DNA of 64,000 nucleotides. It comes from Treponema berlinense (GTDB lineage Bacteria; Spirochaetota; Spirochaetia; Treponematales; Treponemataceae). The DNA lies in NCBI RefSeq assembly GCF_900167025.1, contig NZ_FUXC01000002.1, positions 186,001 to 250,000 of the forward strand, read 5' to 3'. Made by a program: the position numbers and the translations under genes. Position 1 is the first letter of the stretch. The number at the start of each line of letters is the position of its first letter. The notes beneath the pieces were generated by a model that was given only the letters and a program-made list of their open reading frames with translations, did no database searches and was not told the origin of the DNA. Shown one piece after another: positions 24,773-34,413 of the stretch.

Positions 24773-25535
24773 TTGACTCTCCTATTGCATTTTCTGGGGA
24801 AGTAAAAAGATTTAAAACTATGTGGCTGTACGCATTTATTACAAGGGTTTCTGCCTTTCCGCTGCTTTTTACGGCTGTAATACGCTGGTCGTTTGCGTCG
24901 TAAAGGTGAATGTGTCCGTGGATTAAATACGATGGAGCGAATTTTTTTATGAACCAGTTAAAGCATTCAAAACCGCGGTGGCAAGGATCTTCCTTGTCGT
25001 GAATATGCCGCGGAGAAGCGTGTGTTAAAAAAATGTCCAGATATTTGCCGTAACGGATTTTGTTCCATAAAAGACCTGGAACCATTTTTAAAAGCGCGAT
25101 TTTCATCTGCCGTTCAGTGTACTGGTTTAAGCCGTTGTTGTAGCGCATTGAGCCGGAAACTCCGGAAATGAGCAGAGGCCGGATTTTGTGCGTTTTTGAA
25201 TCTTCTATAAGAAGATGCTTGTCGCGCAAATTCTTAAAACCTGCGTAAGTCGCTCCAAAACTGCCTTTCATGTCGAGAATGCTTATTTCCTGGCGAAGTG
25301 TCGGATGCGCTCCTTTGTGGGCTTTTTTTTGTTTGTGATAATATCTGAATTCGGTAAGATTGTGGTTTCCGAAGATAAAAAAAGCCGGTTTGTTGAGGGT
25401 TGAAACGATAAAATCAATGTAATCAGAAGGCAAATCGCCTGCGCACAAAATTGCATCGACAGAGGCAAAACGTTCTTTTGCGAGGGAACTGTAAACGAGA
25501 GGGTCGATCTGATCAGAAACGCAGAGTATTTTCAT
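24765..25535 (-). CDS. Calcineurin-like metallophosphoesterase
   Basis: The five phosphoesterase blocks are visible: SDQIDP (a variant of D-x-H), CAGDLP, FGNHN, THASPRHIHD and LIHGHIHLYD. It probably cleaves a phosphoester in a small molecule or nucleic acid; substrate unknown. The first block lacks its second metal ligand (His replaced by Ile or Asp), so metal binding may be altered. The gene starts 4 bases after the TPR-Mrr-like gene ends and overlaps the next gene. Confidence 0.8.
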   Translation of the reverse strand: MKILCVSDQIDPLVYSSLAKERFASVDAILCAGDLPSDYIDFIVSTLNKPAFFIFGNHNLTEFRYYHKQKKAHKGAHPTLRQEISILDMKGSFGATYAGFKNLRDKHLLIEDSKTHKIRPLLISGVSGSMRYNNGLNQYTERQMKIALLKMVPGLLWNKIRYGKYLDIFLTHASPRHIHDKEDPCHRGFECFNWFIKKFAPSYLIHGHIHLYDANDQRITAVKSSGKAETLVINAYSHIVLNLFTSPENAIGESNV

Positions 25536-25539
25536 GGAA

Positions 25540-26910
25540 CTAAATGCCGGCTTTTGAAAGAATGTTTTCGAGTTTTTCTTTGCCGATTAGTTCAATCGGG
25601 CGGTTTTCTGCGAACCCTGTCGCCGAGCTTGTAAAGCCGGAAGAAGTGCAGATTATTGCCTTTGAACAGTTCACTTCCTTTGACTGGTCGAGAAATTTTC
25701 TGATTACGGAATCTTCGATTGCGTCGGTGTCGCGGCTAAAAATAAGAAGATAAAGCTGCTTGCGGACGTTCATCCAGTCGTCTGCTTTTTGTTCTGTGCA
25801 TGTCATTACACAGCCCCACTTTTTGGATTCGACTTTTTGAACAGCCATTGAAAAACCTGCCATTGCCGCTTTTTTGCAGATTTCGATAAATTCTTCCTGG
25901 GAGCAGGTTAAATATTCTTTCATTGCGTCGTTTGACTGCAAATCCTTGTATTCTGAAAGTTTTGCAGAAACATCGCGGAATGAATGGTTGTGCTTATAGA
26001 TAATCTGCCACTGCTCGATTGCTTTGTCGATGTCGCGGTTGCGCTCATAGCAGGAAGCAAGAAAGTATCTTGAATACAGTGTTTCCTGAGAATTTTCGTC
26101 TTTAGAAGCCTTTACTGCGCGGTCAAATTCGGAGAGCGCGTTGTCTAAGGAATTTGCCATCATATAGCACGAGCCGCGCTCCAAAAGAGCACGCTGGCGA
26201 TATTCAGGGTCGCGGAGCGCTTTTTCAAACGCGTTTACAGCTCCTGGATAATCCTTGTTTTCTTTTAAGATTTTTCCAAGATAATAATATGAAGAATAAG
26301 TTTCCGGGCTAAGGCTTATTGCAAGGTCGATTTCTTTTTTTGCTTCTGCAAACTGTTTTGAGCGGAAAAGCAAAAGTCCCATTGCCGCGTGGGCCTTTAC
26401 GTGCCGGCGGTTAAACTGAATTGTCTTCTGGTAAAAACCGAGAGCCATGTCCGCGCGGTTTTTTTGTTCGTAGATTTTTCCGCAGTTATAATAGTTTTCT
26501 GCGTTTGAAGGATCTATTTTTGTAAGAAGTAAAAATTCCTTTAAGGCTTCTTCCGGCTGGTTGAATTTTAAATAAAGCTGTGAAAGCTGTTTGCGGAAAT
26601 CTTTTTCCGGAATTTTTGAGTCGAAAATTGCATTTTGTGCAACGAATTTGTATTCCATTAAGGCGAGCTCGTTTTTTTTGTCCGCAAGATACGCTCTTCC
26701 AAGATAGTAATGTGTTAAATAATCGCGCGGATCTTTTGCAAGCATTGCTTTTGCGATTTTTTCGGCGGCGGAATACTTTCCGTTTTTTATGAGTTTTTTA
26801 ATTGAGTCGAGTTTTTTTGGTTGCACGAGAGATTTTATTACGGCAACTGCAAGGAAGGTTACACCTACAAGAAGTATTGCAATTATTACAAGCTGAATCG
26901 GATTGTCCAT
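25540..26910 (-). CDS. Membrane-anchored TPR protein with Mrr-like C-terminal domain
   Basis: A single N-terminal transmembrane helix (PIQLVIIAILLVGVTFLAVA) is followed by about eight TPR units between residues 30 and 330. The last 120 residues resemble the Mrr/type IV restriction endonuclease fold: FIEICKKAAMAGFSMAVQKV, a KKWG segment, and KAIICTSSGFTSSATGFAEN with PIELIGKEKLENIL. The usual catalytic D...ExK triad is not evident, so it may bind without cutting. ATG 26910 follows GGAG; longer upstream frames run into an intergenic repeat. It leads an operon with the phosphoesterase and ParB-like genes. Confidence 0.65.
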   Translation of the reverse strand: MDNPIQLVIIAILLVGVTFLAVAVIKSLVQPKKLDSIKKLIKNGKYSAAEKIAKAMLAKDPRDYLTHYYLGRAYLADKKNELALMEYKFVAQNAIFDSKIPEKDFRKQLSQLYLKFNQPEEALKEFLLLTKIDPSNAENYYNCGKIYEQKNRADMALGFYQKTIQFNRRHVKAHAAMGLLLFRSKQFAEAKKEIDLAISLSPETYSSYYYLGKILKENKDYPGAVNAFEKALRDPEYRQRALLERGSCYMMANSLDNALSEFDRAVKASKDENSQETLYSRYFLASCYERNRDIDKAIEQWQIIYKHNHSFRDVSAKLSEYKDLQSNDAMKEYLTCSQEEFIEICKKAAMAGFSMAVQKVESKKWGCVMTCTEQKADDWMNVRKQLYLLIFSRDTDAIEDSVIRKFLDQSKEVNCSKAIICTSSGFTSSATGFAENRPIELIGKEKLENILSKAGI

Positions 26911-26989
26911 GTTTCTTAGGCTCCATAAAAATGTATACTTTTGTTTTTCTAAAAGAACAGAATAAACTTTTGGCGTGGATATGTCAAAC

Positions 26990-27125
26990 TTGGAAAAACG
27001 CAGTACAAAAATACTTACGCCGGATGCGAAGGGCGCAAGTTGCCGAAGGCAATGAGCGAAAGCGGAACCCGAAGCAGCCGGTTTTTGAGTTTTTTGCCAT
27101 GCCGACAAAAAAACTGGGCTTTTAA
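26990..27125. other. GC-richer non-coding gap between divergent genes
   Basis: The 276-base gap between the TPR-Mrr-like and OmpA-type genes holds a stretch with GGATGCGAAGGGCGCAAG and GGCAATGAGCGAAAGCGG, resembling the other intergenic repeats but not matching any closely by eye. Promoters for both divergent genes should lie here; none is clear. Confidence 0.35.
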
Positions 27126-27186
27126 AGTTTATTGGCGTCCGTCTTAACCTCTTAATTTATGGAAAATTTAAGCCGATATCTTGGTT

Positions 27187-29262
27187 ATGAAAAAAATTTT
27201 TTGTTTGATTTTGATTTGTTTTTGTCCTCTTTTTGTTTTTTCCCAGGCGAAGAAAAATCTTGCCGCAAAAAAAAATGCGGCTTCCAAAAACTCGAAGGAA
27301 ACTGTCAAAAAAGAAGAAATTGTCACGGTTTTTAACGAGGACTATGAAACCGGCGAAAAACTTTTTGGATTGAACAAGCCTGCGGAAGCGATTCCGTATT
27401 TTGAAAAATGTGTTGAGCTTGAAAATATAAACCCGAACGTGTGGATTCATTTGGGAGTTGCGTATTATCAAACCGGAGATTTTACACGTTCTCTTGCATG
27501 CTGCACCCGCGGTCTGACAAAGGAAAATACCGATCATAAAATTCTTGCCTATAATGCCGGAAATTCTGCATACGCGCTGACAAACTATGCGAGGGCGGAC
27601 GCTTGTTATGCGATTGCAATTCGCGAAGATGAAAATTTTGGACCTGCATATTTGAATAGGGCGAATGCGCAGTTGAAGCAGGATCATCTGCAGGACGCAA
27701 AACAAAATTACGAAAAATATCTTGAGCTTGAACCGAAATCTAGCCAAAGACCGGAGATTGAAAGGCTGATTTCTCTTCTCGATGAAGAAATTGCAAGGCG
27801 TGCAAAGGAAAAACCTGAGCTTATCGACCTTGATTTTGCAAATGTAAAAAATGATGAGGTTATTGTTGAGCAGAAAGAAAAGGTTGATTACGAGCTTCCG
27901 GAAGAAAAAGTTGAAGATGACGAAAAAGACGAGGAGCTTGTCCGTTTTGAAATTGTAAAGGCGCCTCCGCTTCCGCAAAAAGAAGATGAGATTGTCGAAA
28001 ACGAAACAGAAGCGGAAGAACCGTTGAAGGTTGTGCCGGAAGATGAGCCTGTCGAAATTGCGTTTGGCGGGGAAGAGCCGGTTGTGGAAGCTGTTGAAAA
28101 GAACGTTGCGACTGCTCCTGTTCTTGTTCCTGAAAAGGCTGAAACTGAAAAAATGGAAGAGGCTGTTGCTGTTCAAGATGAAAAAAAGGAATTCTTTGGT
28201 CAGGAAAATCTTGCCGACGCACTTTACAGCCTTCCTGCCGGTGTTGTAACTCTAAAGGCCTTAAATGCAAGTTTTTCTCCTAACAGTCCTAATTCAAGAC
28301 AGCAGAAGCAGATTTTTAATGTTAGCGCGACCGACAAAAATAAAATCGAAACTTATGTCCTTGAAATTACAGATGAATACGGAAATACCGTAAAAACTAT
28401 AAAAGGCAAAAAACTTCCTGACAAAATTGAATGGGACGGAAAAACGGATTCTGGCCGGTTGGCCGACGGAAGGTTTTCTGCAAAAATTTCTGTCAATTAC
28501 AGAAATAATGGAAGCGTAGACGCGGAAGGAAATTCGTTCAGCTGCTTTAGCAATGTTCCTCAGATTACCCTTGTTCCTGAAAGCGACAGTTTTTCTCCAG
28601 ACGGCGACGGAATTGATGATAAGCTCAGCTTTAAAGTTTCGTCTGAAAGCGAAGCTCTTGTAAAAGACTGGAAATTTGAAGTTAAGATGAATAACCGCAC
28701 AATTTACTCGAAGAGCGGAACTGGAACTCCTCCAGAGAATATCGAATGGGACGGAAAAACTAATTCGGGCGAAACTGTAAAAGACGGAAACAGTTTGAGT
28801 TACAAAATGTCTGTGACGGATGCGCTCGGAGTTTCTACCCAGGACAGCGGAAAAGTTGAGGTTACAAAGAGCAAAAAAGATCCTGTTGTTGCCAAAAGTG
28901 TTGAAATAAGCGAAAACCCTGACGGCACTGTAAACATTGCGATTCCGACTCTGTCTTTTAAAATCAACAGCTCGGAACTTGTAAATACCGAGCAGAATTC
29001 ACAGACTCTCAAAAAAGTTTACGATATTCTGGTTGATGAAAAATACGAAGAATACAGGGTGACTATTACCGGCTATGTAAATCCTGATGGAGAAGAATGG
29101 ACGACAGAAGAGCAGGTTCTTGCCCTTAACCGTGCAAAATCTGTCGAAAACAGGTTAAAAGGTCTTGGCGTTCCTGAAAACAGAATGGAAGCCAGATGCG
29201 GAGAAGGAAAGTCTGCGAATAAAGAATACAACCGCCGCGTTGAGTTTAAGTTAAGAAAATAA
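27187..29262 (+). CDS. TPR / FlgD-Ig-like / OmpA-family envelope protein
   Basis: A signal peptide (residues 1-20, ending VFS) is followed by TPR units (about 45-180), an acidic linker to about 350, and two FlgD/Ig-like beta repeats, each with the hallmark IEWDGKT (about 425 and 530). An OmpA C-terminal peptidoglycan-binding domain (about 570-690) contains KVYDILVDEKYEEYRVTITG, LNRAKSVENRL and ANKEYNRRVEFKLRK. It probably links outer membrane or periplasmic structures to peptidoglycan. ATG 27187 is the likely start; an in-frame TTG two codons earlier is possible. Confidence 0.8.
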   Translation: MKKIFCLILICFCPLFVFSQAKKNLAAKKNAASKNSKETVKKEEIVTVFNEDYETGEKLFGLNKPAEAIPYFEKCVELENINPNVWIHLGVAYYQTGDFTRSLACCTRGLTKENTDHKILAYNAGNSAYALTNYARADACYAIAIREDENFGPAYLNRANAQLKQDHLQDAKQNYEKYLELEPKSSQRPEIERLISLLDEEIARRAKEKPELIDLDFANVKNDEVIVEQKEKVDYELPEEKVEDDEKDEELVRFEIVKAPPLPQKEDEIVENETEAEEPLKVVPEDEPVEIAFGGEEPVVEAVEKNVATAPVLVPEKAETEKMEEAVAVQDEKKEFFGQENLADALYSLPAGVVTLKALNASFSPNSPNSRQQKQIFNVSATDKNKIETYVLEITDEYGNTVKTIKGKKLPDKIEWDGKTDSGRLADGRFSAKISVNYRNNGSVDAEGNSFSCFSNVPQITLVPESDSFSPDGDGIDDKLSFKVSSESEALVKDWKFEVKMNNRTIYSKSGTGTPPENIEWDGKTNSGETVKDGNSLSYKMSVTDALGVSTQDSGKVEVTKSKKDPVVAKSVEISENPDGTVNIAIPTLSFKINSSELVNTEQNSQTLKKVYDILVDEKYEEYRVTITGYVNPDGEEWTTEEQVLALNRAKSVENRLKGLGVPENRMEARCGEGKSANKEYNRRVEFKLRK

Positions 29263-29299
29263 AAACTTGAACGGGCGAGAGGTGTATTGCCGGCAAGGC

Positions 29300-31249
29300 T
29301 TATCTTGTTCTTCTTACTCTGGCAAAAAGTTGTTCTTTTGTGAGCGTTGTCCAGACCGGGCGTCCGTGAGGGCAGTGCGGATCTGGAAGTTTTAGAGCCT
29401 GTCTTGCAAGTTCTTCGGCTGCGGCCCTGTCCAAAACATATCCGTCTTTGACTGCGGCCTTGCAGGCTGTCATTGCGGCGACAGAGTAGATTATGTCTTC
29501 CGGCTTTACGAGTTTATCGAGAAGTGCGCTTTGAAGATCATTTTGTGTGCCTTTCCATCTTGCCGGAACTTCTGAAAATTCAAAAATTCCTTCGCCTGCG
29601 TTTTTTCCTGTAAAACCTGCATTTTTTAGAAATGGAAGTGCGGCTTCAAGATATTTTTCTTCGGACTCGTCTTCTGTCGTTATTTTGTAAGGAATTAAAA
29701 GCGCCTGTGTTTCTGTTTTTCCTGAAAGAAGCTTGTTAAAAATTATCCGTTCGTGAGCCGCATGCTGGTCGATAAAATAAATTGTGTCCTGAACTTGAGC
29801 TACGAGAAAGCAGTTTAGAACGGTTCCGATGTAGCAAAAACCGTCTGAATCCGGCTTTGTAAACTGCGGAAATTCTGTTTTTTCGTAAAGCTTTGAGCTG
29901 GAGTTTTCGGAAATATGGTCATTTTTGTAAGAGTGGTTTTCGTAAAGCGTTTTTTGCGCGGTTTGAGTGCTGTCGTAATTAAAAAATCTTGAACGCAGGT
30001 CGCCGGCTGTTTTTTGAGGACCGGTTGAAATTGCAGGTTTTTCGTTTTTTTCTTGAACTTTTGAATTTTCTGAAAGAGCGAGGGCTGCAAGCGATGAGAA
30101 AAATTGTGTCTCGGAATTTTCATTCGTTTTTGAGTGGTTTTCCGAAACTTTTAATGAAGGCGAGGTTTCTCCAAAATCGAATCCCGGAACATTGTTCTGT
30201 TCTTCGTTGTCCTTGTCTTCAAAAATCTGGGAATTTTTGATTCCGTATGAGCGGAAATATTCTTTTACGGTTGAACTTACTCCGTGGTGAAGTGCGGAGC
30301 TGTCTCTAAATCGAACTTCTTTTTTTGCCGGATGAATGTTAAAGTCCACTGTCGAAGGATCAACTTCCGCAAAAAGCGCCGCCACCGGATGTGTTCCGTT
30401 CGGAAAAAATCCCTGGCATCCGTATTCAATCGCCTGCAAAAGCGAAAATTCCTGAACGCGCCTTCCGTTTATATAGATAAAAATTTGCCTGCGGTCGCTT
30501 CTGTAAACTGTTGGTTCGCCGATTACGAGTTTGAATTTCCATTCAGTTCCGCCGCAAGCCTTTAATTCTGCAAAATTTTCTGTTGATTCGTTTAATTCAA
30601 GCGCAGAAACAAATCTTTCTGTCAAAGTAACGTCTTTTGGTAAGTCAAGCCTTAGCGAATTGTCTGTTGTAAGGCGGAATGCGATGTCTGGACGCGGAAG
30701 AGCTTTTTCGACAAAAGTTTCGCGGCACAGCATGTTTTCGGATGAAGGACGTTTTAAAAATCTTCTGCGGGCAGGATAATTTTCAAAAAGCCCCTCGCTC
30801 ATGACGATTGTTCCTTCTCCGTTTTGTACAAGAGGAATTTGTTCGAGAATGTGGTCTTCTAAAATGCTTGCCTTCATTCTCCAGTTTCCAGAAGAAATAG
30901 AAAGCCTGCTTACTGCGGCGATTGAAGCCAAAGCCTCGCCTCTAAAACCAAGAGTCGTTATGTTGTTTAAGTCGGCAGTGTCTACGATTTTGCTTGTCGC
31001 GTGCGGACGGGCACAGGCTGATAAATCTTCTTTTGTCATGCCCGAACCGTTGTCAGAAATTCTTATTTTTTCAATTCCGCCACCGGAAATTTCTACGGAA
31101 ATTGAATCTGCTCCGCTGTCTACGGCATTGTCCATAAGTTCACGGACTATGGCGTTTGGACGGTCGATTACTTCTCCTGCGGCGATTTTTCTTGCAACGT
31201 CGGCGCTCAACTGTCTTACAGCTCTGCGCGTTTTTTTGTCCTGTGGCAT
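29300..31249 (-). CDS. mutL: DNA mismatch repair endonuclease MutL
   Basis: MutL couples mismatch recognition by MutS to strand removal. The GHKL ATPase is clear: IAAGEVIDRPNAIVRELMDN, ISDNGSGM, TLGFRGEALASI. A variable linker runs from about 340 to 460. The C-terminal dimerisation domain has the endonuclease motif (IDQHAAHERIIFNKL), an ACKAAVKDG segment and a terminal CPHGRP, so this is the nicking type of MutL found in species without MutH. Length 649 is usual. It begins one base after xseB ends, in an xseA-xseB-mutL operon. Confidence 0.97.
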   Translation of the reverse strand: MPQDKKTRRAVRQLSADVARKIAAGEVIDRPNAIVRELMDNAVDSGADSISVEISGGGIEKIRISDNGSGMTKEDLSACARPHATSKIVDTADLNNITTLGFRGEALASIAAVSRLSISSGNWRMKASILEDHILEQIPLVQNGEGTIVMSEGLFENYPARRRFLKRPSSENMLCRETFVEKALPRPDIAFRLTTDNSLRLDLPKDVTLTERFVSALELNESTENFAELKACGGTEWKFKLVIGEPTVYRSDRRQIFIYINGRRVQEFSLLQAIEYGCQGFFPNGTHPVAALFAEVDPSTVDFNIHPAKKEVRFRDSSALHHGVSSTVKEYFRSYGIKNSQIFEDKDNEEQNNVPGFDFGETSPSLKVSENHSKTNENSETQFFSSLAALALSENSKVQEKNEKPAISTGPQKTAGDLRSRFFNYDSTQTAQKTLYENHSYKNDHISENSSSKLYEKTEFPQFTKPDSDGFCYIGTVLNCFLVAQVQDTIYFIDQHAAHERIIFNKLLSGKTETQALLIPYKITTEDESEEKYLEAALPFLKNAGFTGKNAGEGIFEFSEVPARWKGTQNDLQSALLDKLVKPEDIIYSVAAMTACKAAVKDGYVLDRAAAEELARQALKLPDPHCPHGRPVWTTLTKEQLFARVRRTR

Positions 31250-31250
31250 T

Positions 31251-31544
31251 TTACTGCCTTAATCCCTGTACTGGCGCTCCTGCCGTACCGTTTTCTGCAT
31301 CAGCGGCCGAAAAAAGATCCATTTGCGGCGGAATTTCTGTTCCTGCCGGATTTTTTTCTGCTTTTACAGGCTGGTTGGTCAAAATCTGGATTTTTCCTTC
31401 GATTTTGTCGAGAGCGGATTCGAGGGATTTTGCAAGTTTTATTCCTTCCTCAAAATCTTTAAGCGCGTCTTCGAGCGAAATATCCGTGCGTTTTATGTCG
31501 TTTGTGAGTGATTCAAGTTTTGCAAGGTTTTCTTCAAAAGTCAT
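31251..31544 (-). CDS. xseB: Exodeoxyribonuclease VII small subunit
   Basis: XseB joins XseA to form exonuclease VII, which degrades single-stranded DNA. Residues 1-55 match the family (FEENLAKLESLTNDIKR, then LEDALKDFEEGIKLAKSLE). A C-terminal extension of about 40 residues, rich in Pro and Ala, is unusual for the family. It lies 22 bases after xseA. Confidence 0.9.
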   Translation of the reverse strand: MTFEENLAKLESLTNDIKRTDISLEDALKDFEEGIKLAKSLESALDKIEGKIQILTNQPVKAEKNPAGTEIPPQMDLFSAADAENGTAGAPVQGLRQ

Positions 31545-31566
31545 TTTTCATTCTCCTCGTATTTTT

Positions 31567-32769
31567 TTAGTCTACAGTTGCAAGAATTTTTCCTTCTGCC
31601 GGGTAGACTTCGATTTTTTCTCCGTTTTTTACGTCGGTTTGACTGCGTACAATTTTTCCGTCTGCGGTTTTTACCATTGAATATCCTCTGGCAAGAATCG
31701 TTTTTGGGCTCGCTCCTTCCAGAATTTGAACTGATTCACGTAAAAACTGCCGGAAATTTTTGATTTTTTCGTCAAAATTTGTTTGCAGCGCGTTTTTTGC
31801 ATTTTCAAGCCGCATAAGGTAAGGCTGTTCGATTGTCCTGAACCGCATTTCCATCGAATCCGGGTTGAACGACTTTATCAAAAGCTTCATTTTTTCGACT
31901 TTTGCATTTATCAGGCTCAGCATTTCGTTTTGATAGCCATTTAAATCGTTTTTTATGTCAATCAGCTGGGGAACTGCAATTTCTGCCGCAGCCGAAGGCG
32001 TCGGAGCCCGGCAGTCGGCGGCATAATCGCAAAGAGCCCAGTCAATTTCGTGTCCGACAGCGCTTATCACAGGAATTTCGCTTTCGGCGACTGCGCGAAC
32101 CACAGATTCTTCGCTAAAAGGAAGAAGGTCTTCTATCGAGCCACCGCCACGACCGACAATCAGCGTGTCTACCATTTTAAAATCATTCGCAGTTTGAATT
32201 TGCCGTACAATCGAAGGCGCCGCATCGTTTCCCTGAACAACCGCCGGAAAAACAATAACTTCTACAGCCGGATTCCTGCGTTTTGTAATCTGTAAAATGT
32301 CTCTCAGAGCAGCACCGGTCGGACTTGTCACAACGCCGATTTTTTTTGGAAAAAACGGAATTCTTTTTTTTCTGTCGGAATTAAAAAGACCTTCTGCCGC
32401 CAGGCGCATTTTTCGTTCTTCAAGAATTTGCAGTATATTTCCTTCTCCTGCAATTTCCATTTTAGAAATAATAATCTGGTAATTTCCTCTCGGAGCGTAA
32501 ACCGAAATTGAACCTGTACAGCGGACTTTTATTCCGTCTTTTGGCACAAATTTCAGGGTAGCGGCTTTTCCCCGGAACATAACTGCGCTTATTTGAGAAT
32601 TTTCGTCTTTTAATGTAAAATAAAGATGTCCGCTTGAATTTGGTCTGTAACCGGAAATTTCTCCTTCAAGGCTTATGTTTACAAAAGAAGATTCCAGCAA
32701 TTCCTTGATAACCGAAGTTAAACTGGTTACTGAAAAAACTGTATCTGATGGAAAAAGTTGCGTTGTCAT
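31567..32769 (-). CDS. xseA: Exodeoxyribonuclease VII large subunit
   Basis: It is the catalytic subunit of exonuclease VII. The N-terminal OB fold is SFVNISLEGEISGYRPNSSG with HLYFTLKDENSQISAVMF. The catalytic domain follows with VVTSPTGAALRDILQITKRR, LIVGRGGGSIEDLLPF and PVISAVGHEIDWALCDYAAD, RAPTPSAAAEIAVP. The C terminus ends with the ARGYSMVKT motif. The 400-residue length is slightly short because the helical stalk is reduced. Confidence 0.96.
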   Translation of the reverse strand: MTTQLFPSDTVFSVTSLTSVIKELLESSFVNISLEGEISGYRPNSSGHLYFTLKDENSQISAVMFRGKAATLKFVPKDGIKVRCTGSISVYAPRGNYQIIISKMEIAGEGNILQILEERKMRLAAEGLFNSDRKKRIPFFPKKIGVVTSPTGAALRDILQITKRRNPAVEVIVFPAVVQGNDAAPSIVRQIQTANDFKMVDTLIVGRGGGSIEDLLPFSEESVVRAVAESEIPVISAVGHEIDWALCDYAADCRAPTPSAAAEIAVPQLIDIKNDLNGYQNEMLSLINAKVEKMKLLIKSFNPDSMEMRFRTIEQPYLMRLENAKNALQTNFDEKIKNFRQFLRESVQILEGASPKTILARGYSMVKTADGKIVRSQTDVKNGEKIEVYPAEGKILATVD

Positions 32770-32832
32770 AATTTTTTTCCAATTTTATACAATCAGTTTA
32801 TCTTGTTCAATCGAAAAACCGATAAATATAAA

Positions 32833-34413
32833 ATGAAAAAACTTGTAATTCTTTTTGCCGGAGAAAAGCCTGGCTTTAGATATGAAAGAAAATTTGACTC
32901 TTTGTGCGCCTTTGAAAAAACTCTTGAATGGGCTTTTTCCGTTGAAGATTCAATAAAAACCGTAATTTTTACAAATAAAGAGAATTTTCCGTTTATAAGC
33001 GAATGTCTCCCTCAAAAAACAGAGATTCTGCTTGTTCAGCACGAAGTCTGGACTAATGCGCTTGTCGCAAAGGAAATTGCCTCTCAGTGCGCGCAAAATT
33101 CGGCCGATTTTGCAGTTTTTGCCTGGGCGGATTCTCCGTTTTTAAATAAAGAGCTTACAGACGAGCTGATATCTTCCCATGTTCAGTACAAGGCTGAATA
33201 TACTTTTGCCGACGGTTTTGCAAGTGGTTTTGCCCCGGAAGTTATTGACAGGGGAGCGGCTTCGATAATTGCAAGTCTTGCAGAAAATTTGCAAAAATCA
33301 ATTGGAGAAAAGCCTGCTTCCCGCAACGCGCTTTTTTCCATTATGAGTTCGGATATAAATTCTTTTGAAATAGAAACTGTTATTTCAGATAAAGATTACC
33401 GGATGCTGCGTTATAACTTTGAATGTTCTTCAAAATCAGGTTTTACTTCCTGTGTCCGTCTTTTTGAAGAAGCGAAAACGCAAAAAAAAGATTTTTTGAC
33501 GCCTGATTTTAATGTTTACGAAATTTCTGATTTGGCAGAAAAAATGCCGGAAATCCAGCAGACCTTGCCTGCTTATTACAATATTCAGATTTCAAATTCT
33601 TATAATACGAAAAGCCTTTACTGTCCTTACGAAAAACTTTTTTCTGGCAAAAAAATGCCTTTTATGCAGCTAGATGAATTTAAAATTCTCGTAAAAAAAA
33701 TCGCAGATTTTTCGGCTCAGGCAACCGTCGGACTTTCGCTTTTTGGAGAACCTACTTTAAATCCTGAGTTTGTTGTTTTTGCGCTTGAAGTCTTAAAATA
33801 TCCTGAATTAAAGCTTTTTATCGAAACTGACGGACTCTGTTTTTCTGAAGAACAGGCGAAAAAAATTGCGGAAGCCTCCAAAAATTCCGGCCGAGTCGAC
33901 TTTGCAGTTCAGTTTGACAGCGTTGATGAAAAAATGTACGAAAAAATGAATGGAATTTCAGGCTCAAATTTTCAAAAAGCCTTAAAAACCGTTGCAATGC
34001 TTTCTCAAATTTTTCCGTCGCACGTTTATCCGCAGTTTACAAGAATGAATGCAAACGAAGAGCAGCTTGAAAGTTTTTACCGTTTTTGGAAAGAAAAAAC
34101 TTCTCCTTCTGGCGGACAATTTGTGATTTTAAAATACGACAGCTGCGCAGGACTTTTGAGCGATGAAAAACCTGCCGACCTTTCTCCGCTTGAACGGAAT
34201 GTTTGCTGGCATTTGAGGCGCGATATGAATATTCTTTCAGACGGAAGTGTTCCTTTGTGCAGGTCAAGAATTTCGGAAATCGCCGGAAATGCAATTGAAG
34301 AGCCTTTTGAAAATATTTGGGATTCAGTTCAAAAAGAAGTTTTGAACCACATGAATAAAAATTATTGCAAAAAATGCCAGGTCTGCGATGAATACTATAC
34401 CTTTAATTTTTAA
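32833..34413 (+). CDS. Spiro-SPASM protein (pseudo-radical-SAM)
   Basis: The N-terminal 220 residues form a nucleotidyltransferase-like region. The middle (about 250-440) has a radical-SAM-like TIM barrel (GLSLFGEPTLNPEFVVFALE), but the CxxxCxxC cluster site is degenerate, reading SYNTKSLYCPYEK with one Cys. The C-terminal SPASM domain keeps its cysteines (CWHLRRDMNILSDGSVPLCR, then NYCKKCQVCDEYY). This architecture fits the spirochaete-restricted spiro-SPASM family as I recall it; function unknown. ATG 32833 is preferred over an upstream frame overlapping xseA. The next gene overlaps its end by 26 bases, tying it to a glycan-type cluster. Confidence 0.75.
   Translation: MKKLVILFAGEKPGFRYERKFDSLCAFEKTLEWAFSVEDSIKTVIFTNKENFPFISECLPQKTEILLVQHEVWTNALVAKEIASQCAQNSADFAVFAWADSPFLNKELTDELISSHVQYKAEYTFADGFASGFAPEVIDRGAASIIASLAENLQKSIGEKPASRNALFSIMSSDINSFEIETVISDKDYRMLRYNFECSSKSGFTSCVRLFEEAKTQKKDFLTPDFNVYEISDLAEKMPEIQQTLPAYYNIQISNSYNTKSLYCPYEKLFSGKKMPFMQLDEFKILVKKIADFSAQATVGLSLFGEPTLNPEFVVFALEVLKYPELKLFIETDGLCFSEEQAKKIAEASKNSGRVDFAVQFDSVDEKMYEKMNGISGSNFQKALKTVAMLSQIFPSHVYPQFTRMNANEEQLESFYRFWKEKTSPSGGQFVILKYDSCAGLLSDEKPADLSPLERNVCWHLRRDMNILSDGSVPLCRSRISEIAGNAIEEPFENIWDSVQKEVLNHMNKNYCKKCQVCDEYYTFNF

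Noticed and set aside
27157-28176. 339-residue minus-strand ORF rich in Phe and Arg
   Set aside because: Antisense of the AAA/GAA-rich OmpA-type gene; no start signal and low-complexity content.
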